From Nocardia elegans NBRC 108235 (lineage in GTDB: Bacteria > Actinomycetota > Actinomycetes > Mycobacteriales > Mycobacteriaceae): 64,000 bases of DNA. Below are positions 43,710 to 51,782 of this stretch, piece after piece. Position numbers and translations under genes: made by a program. How positions within the stretch are numbered: the first letter of the stretch is position 1; each line of letters begins with the position of its first letter. The stretch is taken from positions 248,001 through 312,000 of the forward strand of contig NZ_BDBF01000002.1 in assembly GCF_001612845.1 (NCBI RefSeq). The letters are read 5' to 3'. Under the pieces are notes generated by a model, which was given only the letters and a program-made list of their open reading frames with translations, did no database searches and was not told the DNA's origin.

Positions 43710-44135
43710 ATGACCTCGGTTGCACAACATCTGCTGTGGTTCCTGCCGATGCTGTGGCTCGGCATGGTGCTGGCCATCTCCTTCCTGGAGGCGCCGCTGA
43801 AGTTCCGCGCGCCGGGAGTGACGCTCGCCCTCGGGCTGGGTATAGGTCGGCTGGTGTTCAAGGCGCTGAACATCACCGAGGCCGTCTTGGCGGTGCTGTT
43901 GCTGATTTCGGCGGCCGTGGTAGGCCCGAGCGGGGCGACCTGGGGATGGCTGATCGGCGCGGCGGTCGTACTGGCGATACAGGTGGGGGCGGTCCGGCCG
44001 CCGCTGACCCGGCGTTCGAACCGGGTCCTGGCCGGTGAGGACGGACCGCGCTCGACGGCGCACTACTGGTACATCGGGCTCGAGCTGCTGAAGGTGGTCG
44101 CGCTGATCGGCCTGGCCATCGCCGCCGCGCCCTGA
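43710..44135 (+). CDS. Four-helix membrane protein, unknown function
   Basis: 141 aa with four hydrophobic helices (L-L-W-F-L-P-M-L-W-L-G-M-V, I-T-E-A-V-L-A-V-L-L-L-I-S, W-L-I-G-A-A-V-V-L-A and L-E-L-L-K-V-V-A-L-I-G-L-A-I). The pattern F-L-E-A-P-L-K-F-R-A-P-G and R-S-T-A-H-Y-W-Y-I-G-L-E resembles a small DUF-type membrane family of actinobacteria; I do not know a function. ATG 43710 is favoured over one eight codons earlier by the leaderless -10 box. Confidence 0.8.
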   Translation: MTSVAQHLLWFLPMLWLGMVLAISFLEAPLKFRAPGVTLALGLGIGRLVFKALNITEAVLAVLLLISAAVVGPSGATWGWLIGAAVVLAIQVGAVRPPLTRRSNRVLAGEDGPRSTAHYWYIGLELLKVVALIGLAIAAAP

Positions 44136-44188
44136 CATCAGCGACGACCAACGGCGCCGTATCTTCGCCTGCTTGCTCACCCGACCCG

Positions 44189-44218
44189 TTGACTTATGCA
44201 GGTAAATGCCTGCATAAT
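44189..44218 (+). promoter_or_regulatory. Complete promoter with embedded operator for the ArsR-SRPBCC gene
   Basis: -35 TTGACT (44189-44194), 18 bases, -10 CATAAT (44213-44218), then six bases to the GTG at 44225. A perfect inverted repeat, TTATGCAGG and CCTGCATAA with a 6-base spacer (44194-44217), fills the -35/-10 space and overlaps both boxes, the position of an autorepressing ArsR-type operator. Confidence 0.75.
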
Positions 44219-44224
44219 TTTCCC

Positions 44225-45019
44225 GTGCAACCCGAACCGGATTTGGACGTGGTCTTCAAGGCATTGGCCGACCCGACGCGGCGGCTGGTGCTGGATCGGC
44301 TTCGCGAGCAGAACGGGCAGACTCTGCGCGAATTGTGCGAGCGGGTCGAGATGGCGCGCCAGTCACTGACGCAGCATCTCGACATCCTGGTGCGAGCGGG
44401 ACTGGTCACCGTGCTGCGACGCGGGCGGGAACGGGTGCACTACATCAATCCGGCACCTATCCACGACATCGAACAACGATGGATCTCCGTCTTCGACAGG
44501 CCGCGACTGGATGCGATCCGGGCCATCAAAAACCAGGCTGAGGAGTACGCCATGAGCACCACCGTGCCCAACTACGTCTACGTCACCTATATCCATGCCA
44601 GCGCCGACGAGGTGTGGAAGGCACTGACCGACGCCGATCTCACCGCCCGGTACTGGGGACACGCGAATGTGTCGGACTGGCAACCGGGTTCGAGCTGGGA
44701 GCACCGCCGCGTCGACGGCTCGGGGGCCGTCGACGTCGTCGGCGAGGTGATCGAATCGGATCCGCCGCACCGCCTCGCGGTGACCTTCGAGGATACGCCC
44801 GACGCCGACCGCTCGCCGTCGCTGGTCACCTTCCTCGTCGAACCGCACCGCGATATCGTCCGGCTCACCGTCACGCACGAGAATCTGCCGAATCAGGAGA
44901 TGCTGCAAGGCATTTCGAGCGGCTGGCCGGCCGTGCTGGCCAACCTCAAGTCCCTGCTCGAGACCGGCGACGTACTGCCGCAGGCCCCGTGGGAGATGTC
45001 GAGCGAACCGGTCGGCTGA
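44225..45019 (+). CDS. ArsR-family regulator fused to an SRPBCC/AHSA1 domain
   Basis: 264 aa. Residues 1 to about 100 are a winged helix: V-F-K-A-L-A-D-P-T-R-R-L-V-L-D-R-L is the ArsR opening and M-A-R-Q-S-L-T-Q-H-L-D-I-L-V-R-A-G-L the recognition helix; no metal-binding C-x-C is present. Residues from about 115 are an AHSA1/SRPBCC lipid-binding-type domain: V-Y-V-T-Y-I-H-A-S-A-D-E-V-W-K-A-L-T-D and W-E-H-R-R-V-D-G-S. Usually the two are separate adjacent genes; here they are one frame, so the second domain may sense a ligand for the first. The GTG is fixed by the leaderless promoter at 44189-44218; a longer frame from 44189 would overlap the promoter. Confidence 0.88.
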   Translation: MQPEPDLDVVFKALADPTRRLVLDRLREQNGQTLRELCERVEMARQSLTQHLDILVRAGLVTVLRRGRERVHYINPAPIHDIEQRWISVFDRPRLDAIRAIKNQAEEYAMSTTVPNYVYVTYIHASADEVWKALTDADLTARYWGHANVSDWQPGSSWEHRRVDGSGAVDVVGEVIESDPPHRLAVTFEDTPDADRSPSLVTFLVEPHRDIVRLTVTHENLPNQEMLQGISSGWPAVLANLKSLLETGDVLPQAPWEMSSEPVG

Positions 45020-45055
45020 GCCGGATCGGGCGAATCCGGATCAGACGAATTCGGA

Positions 45056-46675
45056 TCAGACGAAGGCGCGCTGCAGGATCGCCTCGGTATCCACTCCCAC
45101 CGGGAGGGTGCCGAAGGCGATTCCCCAGTCGCCACCGAATCGGCTGGCGCAGAAGGCATCCGCCACGGCGGCATGGCCGTGGCGCACCAACTGCGCGCCC
45201 TGCAACACCAACGCCATCAGTTCGACCACCCGCCGGGCGCGGAACTCGATATCGCTGAGGTCGGTGAGCTCCTTGCCGATTCGGTCGATCGCGTCGTCGA
45301 GGTGGTGGTTGGCGCCGCGGGCCAGCGAGACCTCGTTGAAGTAGGCCTCGACCGTCTCCGGCTGCCGGCCCATGGCGCGCAGGGCGTCCAACGCCGCCAC
45401 ATTGCCCGAGCCCTCCCAGATCGACATCAGCGGCGCCTCCCGATAGAGCCGCGGCATACCGGATTCCTCGACATAGCCGTTGCCGCCGAAGCATTCCAGC
45501 GCCTCGGCCGCGTGTGCGGGGGCACGCTTGCAGACCCAATACTTGGTCACCGCCAATGCGATTCGACGCAGCGCCGCCTCGGCGGGATCGGTCGCGGCGC
45601 GGTCGGTGGCACCGGCCAGCCGCATCATCACCGTCGTCGCGGCATCGGATTCGATGACCAGGTCGGCCAGCACATTGCGCATGGCCGGCTGGTCGACGAG
45701 CTTGGCGCCGAACGCTTCCCGATGCCGGGCGTGGTGAGCGGCGTAGACCACGCCGGTGCGCATGCCGGTCGCGGAACCGATCACACAGTCGAGACGGGTC
45801 ATATTCACCATCTCGATGATGGTCTTCACACCCGCGCCCTCGGCGCCTACCAGCCAGCCCGTCGCGTTCTCGTACTCGATTTCCGAGGACGCGTTGGACT
45901 TGTTGCCCAGCTTGTCCTTCAGGCGCTGCAGCCGCAGCGCGTTACGGCTGCCGTCGGGCAGCACGCGCGGCAGCAGGAAGCAGGACAGGCCGCCGGGCGC
46001 TTGCGCCAGCGTCAGGAACATATCCGACATGGGCGCGGAGGTGAACCACTTGTGCCCGACGATGCGATAGGTACCGTCGGATTGCGGTGTGGCCGTGGTG
46101 GTGTTGGCCCGCACGTCGGAGCCGCCCTGCTTCTCCGTCATGGACATCCCGGCGATCAGCCCGGCCTTCGACGAGGGCTCGCGCAGGCCGAAATCGTAGG
46201 TGCGCGAACCGAGTAGCGGCTCGAAGCGAGCGGCCAGTTCGGGATTGTGGCGCAGTGCCGGAACCGCGGCGTAGGTCATGGAGATGGGACACATGTGTCC
46301 GGCGTCGGCGACGCCCCAGGTGTAGAACTTCGCGGCGCGGGCGACGTGCGCGCCGGGCCGATCGTCGAGCCAGGGGCTGCCGTGCAGGCCGTGCTGTACG
46401 GCGACGTCCATCAGGTTGTGCCAGTACGGGTGGAACTCCACCTCGTCCACCCGATTGCCGTAGCGGTCGTGGGTATGCAGCACCGGCGGGTACTCGTTGG
46501 CCAGCCGGCCCCACTCCTGCGCCTCGAAACTTCCTGCCAGCGCGCCCAATTCGCGCACCTCGGCTTCGGCCCAGCCCGCACCCTCACGGTGCAGGCCCTC
46601 GGTCAGGGCCGGGTTGCGGGAGAAGTCGAACGGAGTGATCGGCGGGACCTGGTTGAACACTTCGTGGGTGGCCAT
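45056..46675 (-). CDS. AidB-like acyl-CoA dehydrogenase
   Basis: 539 aa. The start V-F-N-Q-V-P-P-I-T-P-F-D is that of the AidB subfamily. Flavin-site motifs include M-T-E-K-Q-G-G-S-D-V-R and K-W-F-T-S-A-P-M-S-D, and E-C-F-G-G-N-G-Y-V-E-E-S and M-S-I-W-E-G-S-G-N follow. AidB in E. coli is induced by alkylation and binds DNA; actinobacterial relatives are usually labelled acyl-CoA dehydrogenase, so the substrate is open. ATG 46675 has GGAG upstream; a long N-terminal frame overlapping the TetR gene is spurious. It is ten bases downstream of the TetR gene, so the two form a unit. Confidence 0.9.
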   Translation of the reverse strand: MATHEVFNQVPPITPFDFSRNPALTEGLHREGAGWAEAEVRELGALAGSFEAQEWGRLANEYPPVLHTHDRYGNRVDEVEFHPYWHNLMDVAVQHGLHGSPWLDDRPGAHVARAAKFYTWGVADAGHMCPISMTYAAVPALRHNPELAARFEPLLGSRTYDFGLREPSSKAGLIAGMSMTEKQGGSDVRANTTTATPQSDGTYRIVGHKWFTSAPMSDMFLTLAQAPGGLSCFLLPRVLPDGSRNALRLQRLKDKLGNKSNASSEIEYENATGWLVGAEGAGVKTIIEMVNMTRLDCVIGSATGMRTGVVYAAHHARHREAFGAKLVDQPAMRNVLADLVIESDAATTVMMRLAGATDRAATDPAEAALRRIALAVTKYWVCKRAPAHAAEALECFGGNGYVEESGMPRLYREAPLMSIWEGSGNVAALDALRAMGRQPETVEAYFNEVSLARGANHHLDDAIDRIGKELTDLSDIEFRARRVVELMALVLQGAQLVRHGHAAVADAFCASRFGGDWGIAFGTLPVGVDTEAILQRAFV

Positions 46676-46685
46676 ATGAATTCTC

Positions 46686-47282
46686 CTATTCGTGCGCGCC
46701 GAGCGCGCGTAGCGCGAAGGCGACGAGTTCGGGCACCACGGATTCGCTCTGCAGTTGCTCGGCCAACGGTCCGACCAGCACCTCACCGATCGCGCCGACC
46801 AGGGCGGTGGCGGTGGTGCGCGGGTCCTGGGGCGGCAGTTGCCCGGCGCCGACACCGTCGGCGATCGCGGACTCGAAGGTTTCGGCGAAGGCCCGGCGGA
46901 AGCGCAGGCGTTCGGTATCGACGCTCGCGTCCACGGGTTCGGCGAGCAGGACGTAGGCGAGTTTGGGATTCTTCAGCGCGCGCCCGGCGAAGGTCTCCAC
47001 CGCGGCGGTGACACGCTCGACGACGCCGCCCTCCGCCCCGGCCTGTGCGACCGCGGCGACCTCGCGCGTCACGACGTCCCGGAACACAGCGGTGACCAAC
47101 TCGGCCTTCCCGCTGAAACTCTTGTAGACGGTTCCCGTGGCGACTCCGGCCTCCGCCGCGACAGTGGCCATCGACAGCCCGCCGAAGCCCTGCTCCGAGA
47201 GCACCTTCATGGCCGCGTGCACGATCGCGCGCGACTGTGCGTCCAGTCGCGCCTGCACGGCGGGTGTTCTGCGGTACGCCAC
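46686..47282 (-). CDS. TetR-family regulator
   Basis: 198 aa. The N-terminal HTH reads A-M-K-V-L-S-E-Q-G-F-G-G-L-S-M-A-T-V-A-A-E-A-G-V-A-T-G-T-V-Y-K-S-F-S-G-K. The ligand domain (residues 60-198) is diverse. It sits between the acyl-CoA dehydrogenase gene (same operon) and the divergent crotonase gene, and a near-perfect operator lies directly at its GTG start, so autoregulation and control of the crotonase operon are likely. Confidence 0.88.
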   Translation of the reverse strand: MAYRRTPAVQARLDAQSRAIVHAAMKVLSEQGFGGLSMATVAAEAGVATGTVYKSFSGKAELVTAVFRDVVTREVAAVAQAGAEGGVVERVTAAVETFAGRALKNPKLAYVLLAEPVDASVDTERLRFRRAFAETFESAIADGVGAGQLPPQDPRTTATALVGAIGEVLVGPLAEQLQSESVVPELVAFALRALGAHE

Positions 47283-47284
47283 CC

Positions 47285-47311
47285 AAGAAGTGAATCACAA
47301 ATTCATTTCTT
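47285..47311. promoter_or_regulatory. TetR operator between the TetR gene and the crotonase gene
   Basis: AAGAAGTGAAT-CACAA-ATTCATTTCTT: arms of 11 bases match at 10 positions. It touches the TetR GTG and partly overlaps the TTGACG (47310-47315) that would be the -35 of the crotonase gene. Confidence 0.65.
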
Positions 47312-47347
47312 GACGCAAGGGCCGGGGCGGGCCGTATGGTCGAATTC

Positions 47348-48109
47348 GTGAGCGTACGAATCGAGCGCAGCGGGCCGGTCTTCACGGTGATCCTGGATCG
47401 CCCCGAGGCACGCAATGCCGTCGACGGACCGACCGCACAGGCGCTGGCCGCCGCGTTCCGCGAATTCGATGCCGACGACACCGCGGCGGTCGCGGTGCTC
47501 TGGGGCGCGGGCGGTACCTTCTGCGCCGGAGCGGATCTGAAATCGCTGGGCACCGAGAAGTCCAACCGGGCGGCCGAGGACGGCGACGGACCCATGGGCC
47601 CCACCCGCATGACGCTGTCCAAGCCGGTGATCGCCGCCGTCTCCGGCTATGCCGTAGCCGGTGGACTGGAACTGGCGCTGTGGTGCGATATGCGGATCGC
47701 CGAGCAGGACAGCACATTCGGTGTGTTCTGCCGCCGCTGGGGCGTCCCGCTGATCGACGGTGGCACGGTGCGCTTACCGCGCATCGTCGGCGCGGGCCGG
47801 GCGATGGACATGATTCTCACCGGCCGAGCCGTCGCCGCACCCGAGGCTTTGCAGATCGGGCTGGTCAACCGGGTCGTCGGCCCCGGTGAATCCCGTTCCG
47901 CCGCAGAGCGACTCGCCGCCGAGCTGGCCGCCCTGCCGCAGACCTGCCTGCGTTCGGACCGGATGTCGGCGCTGGAGCAGTGGGGGCTGGACGAATCGGA
48001 GGCGATGGCCCGCGAGTTCCGCTACGGCTTCACCGCGCTGGCCGACGGTGCGCTCGAGGGCGCGCAGCGGTTCGCCGGCGGTGCGGGCCGGCACGGATCG
48101 CCGGCCTGA
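47348..48109 (+). CDS. Enoyl-CoA hydratase/isomerase (crotonase) family protein
   Basis: 253 aa. The crotonase set: L-D-R-P-E-A-R-N-A-V-D, G-G-T-F-C-A-G-A-D-L-K-S-L (oxyanion hole), G-Y-A-V-A-G-G-L-E-L-A-L-W-C-D-M-R and W-G-V-P-L-I-D-G-G-T-V-R-L-P-R. The second catalytic Glu of true hydratases (E-x-x-L-G) is not seen at its usual place, so the reaction may differ. The GTG at 47348 is chosen because TATGGT (47335-47340) with TTGACG upstream gives a leaderless promoter; an ATG at 47336 lies inside that box. It heads an operon with the next gene. Confidence 0.88.
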   Translation: MSVRIERSGPVFTVILDRPEARNAVDGPTAQALAAAFREFDADDTAAVAVLWGAGGTFCAGADLKSLGTEKSNRAAEDGDGPMGPTRMTLSKPVIAAVSGYAVAGGLELALWCDMRIAEQDSTFGVFCRRWGVPLIDGGTVRLPRIVGAGRAMDMILTGRAVAAPEALQIGLVNRVVGPGESRSAAERLAAELAALPQTCLRSDRMSALEQWGLDESEAMAREFRYGFTALADGALEGAQRFAGGAGRHGSPA

Positions 48110-48115
48110 ACGGCG

Positions 48116-49342
48116 ATGGGCCGGCTCAGCGTCGTCGACGAGATCTTCCTGCGCGCCCATCGCGGTCTGGGCACTCCCAGTGCGCTGCAGGGATTGTGGC
48201 GCACCGCCGACCCGATAGACAGGCGGCTGCTGGAACAGATCCACGCCGCCCTGCGCGTCGGCCCCCTCGGCCGCCGCGTCGTCCGCCCCCGAGTGCCGGG
48301 CGCGCGGCCGTACTGGCGGCGCAACAACGGCGCCCATCCGTTGCGCATCGCCGGCGGCGGCATCGCCACCGCCGACCTGCTGAGCTGGGCCGACGAACAG
48401 GGCTACGATCTGGATCCGGAATTCGGGCCGGGGTGGCGGCTGTCCGCGGCGGCGCTGCGCGAGGGCGGTTCGGTGGTGGCACTGACGTGTTCGCATGCCC
48501 TAGCCGATGGACGCGGCCTGGCGCTGGCCGTCGACCACGCGCTGTCCGGCTCGCCGCTCACGGATTATGCCGCGCCGCAGTCGGATTGGGCCGATGCGGC
48601 CAAGCAGTGGACCACCGTGTTGTCCGGCAGTGCGCGCGCCCTGCGACACGGGGTGCCACGGGAACCCGGTGACGGAGCGTGCCGCAGCGCCGAGACGGCG
48701 ACGACAACCGACGCGGTCCTGCAATTTCCGGCGGCGGACTGGGAGCTGGCCGCGGCGGGGCGGGGCGGAACGGCGAACAGCCTGTTCCTCCACGTCGTCG
48801 CGAAGATGCTGTGGGACAGCGGTTTTCCCGATTCGCCGATAACCGCCGCCGTTCCCGTCGACACCCGCGACGATCGCCGCGTCAACAACGACATGGCCAT
48901 GACCGAAGTGGTGGTCGAGCGCACCGATACTCCCGCGACCCTGCGTGAGAAGTGCCGTGCCGCATACGAATACCGGATGTCCGGTCCCCCGGGCATGCCC
49001 GCGGAACTGCTGCAGGTGCTGCCCGCGCGCGTCGCGCACCGGCTCTCCCGGGGTGCGGGCGAACGTGACATTCTGTGCTCGAACATCGGCACCCTCCCGG
49101 CCTCGCTGGCACAGCTGGGCCCGCATCGCTGCACCGGCGTCGCCGCCCGGGCCATCCATCCCGGACTGCAACCGACGGCGCTCCCCCGCACCCGCCTCGC
49201 GGCCTACCTGTGCCGGATCGGGCACACGTACACCCTCGCTCTGGTGGGCCTGGACCAGGAGCGGATCGAATCCTCCGATGCGCTGGTCGATTTCGCGCGG
49301 AAGGCGATCGAACGATTCGAGGTACCGGTCACCGCGTGGTGA
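48116..49342 (+). CDS. Condensation-domain / acyltransferase-fold protein
   Basis: 408 aa. The core T-C-S-H-A-L-A-D-G-R-G-L-A-L matches the HxxxDG active site of NRPS condensation, PapA and BAHD acyltransferases (first H of HHxxxDG replaced by S). L-L-Q-V-L-P-A-R-V and C-S-N-I-G-T-L-P (like the D-F-G-W-G / N-x-G loop region) support the fold. It starts six bases after the crotonase gene and its stop lies 14 bases inside the end of the next gene. It may transfer an acyl group made available by the crotonase; substrate unknown. Confidence 0.78.
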   Translation: MGRLSVVDEIFLRAHRGLGTPSALQGLWRTADPIDRRLLEQIHAALRVGPLGRRVVRPRVPGARPYWRRNNGAHPLRIAGGGIATADLLSWADEQGYDLDPEFGPGWRLSAAALREGGSVVALTCSHALADGRGLALAVDHALSGSPLTDYAAPQSDWADAAKQWTTVLSGSARALRHGVPREPGDGACRSAETATTTDAVLQFPAADWELAAAGRGGTANSLFLHVVAKMLWDSGFPDSPITAAVPVDTRDDRRVNNDMAMTEVVVERTDTPATLREKCRAAYEYRMSGPPGMPAELLQVLPARVAHRLSRGAGERDILCSNIGTLPASLAQLGPHRCTGVAARAIHPGLQPTALPRTRLAAYLCRIGHTYTLALVGLDQERIESSDALVDFARKAIERFEVPVTAW

Positions 49343-50003
49343 GGATCCGCGCCGTCACGTGGTCCGGGACGGCGCCCGGGCGTACCAGGTCGGGCGCCGG
49401 GATCGGAGTGCCGAAAACCTGACGGACCGGGAGCAGGCCCGCCCAGGCGTCGCTGTTCAGGTCGGCGGGATCGTCGGAGGGATCGCCGGTGCGGGTCTTC
49501 ACCGAGGCCTCGGCGAGGTCGAGGGCCAGGACCAGAGTGGCCGCCAACTCCTTCTTGTCGGGCGGACGCACGGTGTCCCAGGCGCCGGGGGCGGAATGGT
49601 CGACGATGGCGCGCAACGCGCGTAGCCGCTCCTCGGGGTCGGTGACTTCGACCGGGCGCCCGTGGATCACGGCGGAGCGGTAGTTCATCGAAAAGTGCAT
49701 GGCCGCACGGGCATACACGATCGCATCGACCAGACTCACCGCGACGCAGATGTCACCGGTGAGGGCGGCGCGCAGGTTGCCGGCGCCGGTGGACCCGTGC
49801 AGATACAGCGTGTCGGCGCTGCGACCGTAGACCGTCGGCAGCACGACGGGCGCGCCGTGCAGGGTCACCCCGATATGGCAGATCAGTCCGGCGTCGAGCA
49901 CTTCGTCCAGGGCCGCGCGGTCGGTGGCGGCGCGGTCCCGGTAGCGGGTGACGGTGCTCCGCTGGGTCGGCGAGAGCTTCGGACGCGTGGGTGTTCCTGT
50001 CAT
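49329..50003 (-). CDS. Pyridoxamine 5'-phosphate oxidase-like (flavin/F420-binding split barrel) protein
   Basis: 224 aa. I-C-H-I-G-V-T-L-H-G-A-P-V-V-L-P-T-V-Y-G-R and L-Y-L-H-G-S-T-G-A-G-N-L-R are the PPOX-type split-barrel strands; F-S-M-N-Y-R-S-A-V-I-H-G-R completes the cofactor cleft. The gene is divergent from a MocR regulator, an arrangement seen often in actinobacteria for this family, and its start codon lies in one of two repeats that probably bind that regulator. Length exceeds simple PNPOx proteins and the function is not assigned. Confidence 0.85.
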   Translation of the reverse strand: MTGTPTRPKLSPTQRSTVTRYRDRAATDRAALDEVLDAGLICHIGVTLHGAPVVLPTVYGRSADTLYLHGSTGAGNLRAALTGDICVAVSLVDAIVYARAAMHFSMNYRSAVIHGRPVEVTDPEERLRALRAIVDHSAPGAWDTVRPPDKKELAATLVLALDLAEASVKTRTGDPSDDPADLNSDAWAGLLPVRQVFGTPIPAPDLVRPGAVPDHVTARILTTR

Positions 50004-50043
50004 ATGACCAGGTTCTATGATCGGGTGGCATCGTCATATGGCC
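49999..50043. promoter_or_regulatory. Paired direct repeat, probable MocR binding sites
   Basis: GTCATATGACC at 49999-50009 and GTCATATGGCC at 50033-50043, 34 bases apart. The first overlaps the ATG of the PPOX gene; both lie upstream of the MocR gene. MocR/PdxR regulators commonly bind two direct repeats. Confidence 0.6.
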
Positions 50044-50115
50044 AATCAGGAGCTATTCCGGAAGTCCACTTGTGCGGACGCCGCGCTGTCGGGCATCCGA
50101 GCCGAAGGGAGCATC

Positions 50116-51486
50116 GTGGAGGACCTCCCGCTGTCGATCGATCGCGATGCACCACGCCCGCTGTCGGTTCAGGTGGCCGACGAACTGCGCGCCGCGGCGA
50201 CGGCCGGCCGGCTGCAAGGTGGCGAGCGACTCCCTTCGTCCCGTGCTCTGGCCGAACGCCTGGGCGTCAGCCGCACTGTTGTCACCGCCGCCTACGACCA
50301 ACTACATGCCGAGGGCTGGATCTCGGGACGGCACGGCTCGGGCACCTACCTCACCACCGCACCGGCATCGGTACCGGAACCCGTTGCGGCGAACGCTCTT
50401 TCGGATGCCGTCGGCGAACTGCTCGACCTGGCCCCGGGCGCCCCCTGCGTGGCGGCGATAGACCGCGCGGCCTGGCGTCGCGCCTGGCGCGCCGCGAGTG
50501 ACCGGCTGCCGTCGGCGCGCAAGGACCGCGGCGGCGAACCGGATTACCTCGCCATGATCACCGAACATCTGCTCCGCCATCGTGGCCTCGCTCCCGGCAC
50601 CGACAGTGTCGTCCTCGCCACCTGCGGTACCAGTTCGGCGGTCGGCGAACTCGCCCACGCCATGCTGCGCCGCGGCGACACCGTGGCCGTCGAGGATCCC
50701 GGCTACCTCCGCGCGGTCGGCGCCTTCCGCGCCGCGGGAATCGAGGTACTGCCGATCCCTCTGGACGACAAGGGCATTCGAGTGGACAGGATTCCCGCCG
50801 ATGTGCGCGCCGTCTACTGCACCCCGGCCCATCAGTTCCCGCTCGGTGCCCGGATGCCCGCCGCCCGCCGCGTCGAACTGATCGACTTCGCCCGGCGTAC
50901 CGGCGCGCTGATCATCGAGGACGACTACGACGGCGAACTGCGTTACGACAGCGCCCCTTTGCCACTGCTGGCGAGCCTCGACCCGAGTCGGGTGATCCAT
51001 CTCGGCACCACCTCGAAAATTCTATCCACCACGCTCGGCGTCGGCTGGCTCGTCGCCTCCCGGGCTGTCACGGACGCCGTGACGGCCCATCGGGAAAGCA
51101 CCGGCACCTGCCCGGCCCCCGCCGGTCAGCTGGTGTTCGCCGAACTCGCCCGGCACGGCGACCTGGCCCGTCATCTGCGCCGCCTGCGCCGTGAGATGCC
51201 GCCGCGCCGGGCACTCGTGGTTGCCGAACTTCGCGCCCGCGGGCTCGATGTCGTCGGCGACCATGCCGGATCACATGTGCTGGTTCCGCTCGAATCCGCC
51301 GCGGTCGAGGAAGCCGCGATCGCCCGCGCCCGTGATCGCGGGGTACGGCTCGACGGCCTCGCCCGCCATCACGCCGGGAGCCCGCATACCTTCGGCGCGC
51401 CGATCGGGTACGCGGCTCCTACCCAATCCGAATTGAACTCGGCGATTGCCATTGCCGCCGAATGCCTCGCACACCCCCACAGATGA
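50116..51486 (+). CDS. MocR/PdxR-type regulator (GntR HTH + aminotransferase fold)
   Basis: 456 aa. Residues 15-80 are a GntR winged helix (L-S-V-Q-V-A-D-E-L-R-A-A-A and L-P-S-S-R-A-L-A-E-R-L-G-V-S-R-T-V-V). The rest is a fold-type I aminotransferase with E-D-D-Y-D-G-E-L-R-Y (PLP-binding Asp region) and the Schiff-base lysine in T-T-S-K-I-L-S. PLP probably acts as the effector. The GTG at 50116 has GAAGGGAG upstream; a longer frame from 50017 would cover the operator. Likely controls the divergent PPOX-like gene. Confidence 0.9.
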   Translation: MEDLPLSIDRDAPRPLSVQVADELRAAATAGRLQGGERLPSSRALAERLGVSRTVVTAAYDQLHAEGWISGRHGSGTYLTTAPASVPEPVAANALSDAVGELLDLAPGAPCVAAIDRAAWRRAWRAASDRLPSARKDRGGEPDYLAMITEHLLRHRGLAPGTDSVVLATCGTSSAVGELAHAMLRRGDTVAVEDPGYLRAVGAFRAAGIEVLPIPLDDKGIRVDRIPADVRAVYCTPAHQFPLGARMPAARRVELIDFARRTGALIIEDDYDGELRYDSAPLPLLASLDPSRVIHLGTTSKILSTTLGVGWLVASRAVTDAVTAHRESTGTCPAPAGQLVFAELARHGDLARHLRRLRREMPPRRALVVAELRARGLDVVGDHAGSHVLVPLESAAVEEAAIARARDRGVRLDGLARHHAGSPHTFGAPIGYAAPTQSELNSAIAIAAECLAHPHR

Positions 51487-51782
51487 GATCCGCACGAATG
51501 CTTCGAATCGGAGCCGCAAGCCACCACATCACTGCGCTCGCGCCGCCGCTGATGAAGTCCGGGCGCAGCGACTATGCCCGATCAGACCGGCCCGGCGGTC
51601 GAGCTTTCCATGGCTGGTAAGGGAGACGGCTTGCACTTGGCCCCCCGATCGCGGAATCTGCGATCCAAGTGTGGTCCTGCCCAACCGGTCGAAGCGATCG
51701 TGGGAATCGCATCCGACGCTCTCCAGACGAGGTGCGCAGGGCCGCTTGCTGGGCAGAAGGTCAGCTGACGTGGGAGTGTGCT
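51487..51782. other. Intergenic region before the secretion/toxin-like locus
   Basis: About 295 bases. It contains GATCGC-N7-GCGATC (51647-51665), a short inverted repeat, and a 64-codon frame (51574-51768) without a ribosome site. It presumably carries the promoter of the three-gene unit that follows. Confidence 0.45.

Noticed and set aside
44189..44224. ATG start of the ArsR fusion at 44189
   Set aside because: It would place the start codon inside the -35 region and operator; the GTG at 44225 fits a leaderless transcript.
45056..46855. Longer acyl-CoA dehydrogenase starting at 46855
   Set aside because: The extra 60 residues overlap the TetR gene and are Pro/Arg-rich shadow sequence; a GGAG site precedes the ATG at 46675.
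51574..51768. 64-codon ORF upstream of the secretion-type locus
   Set aside because: No ribosome site, no recognisable fold, and ordinary composition.
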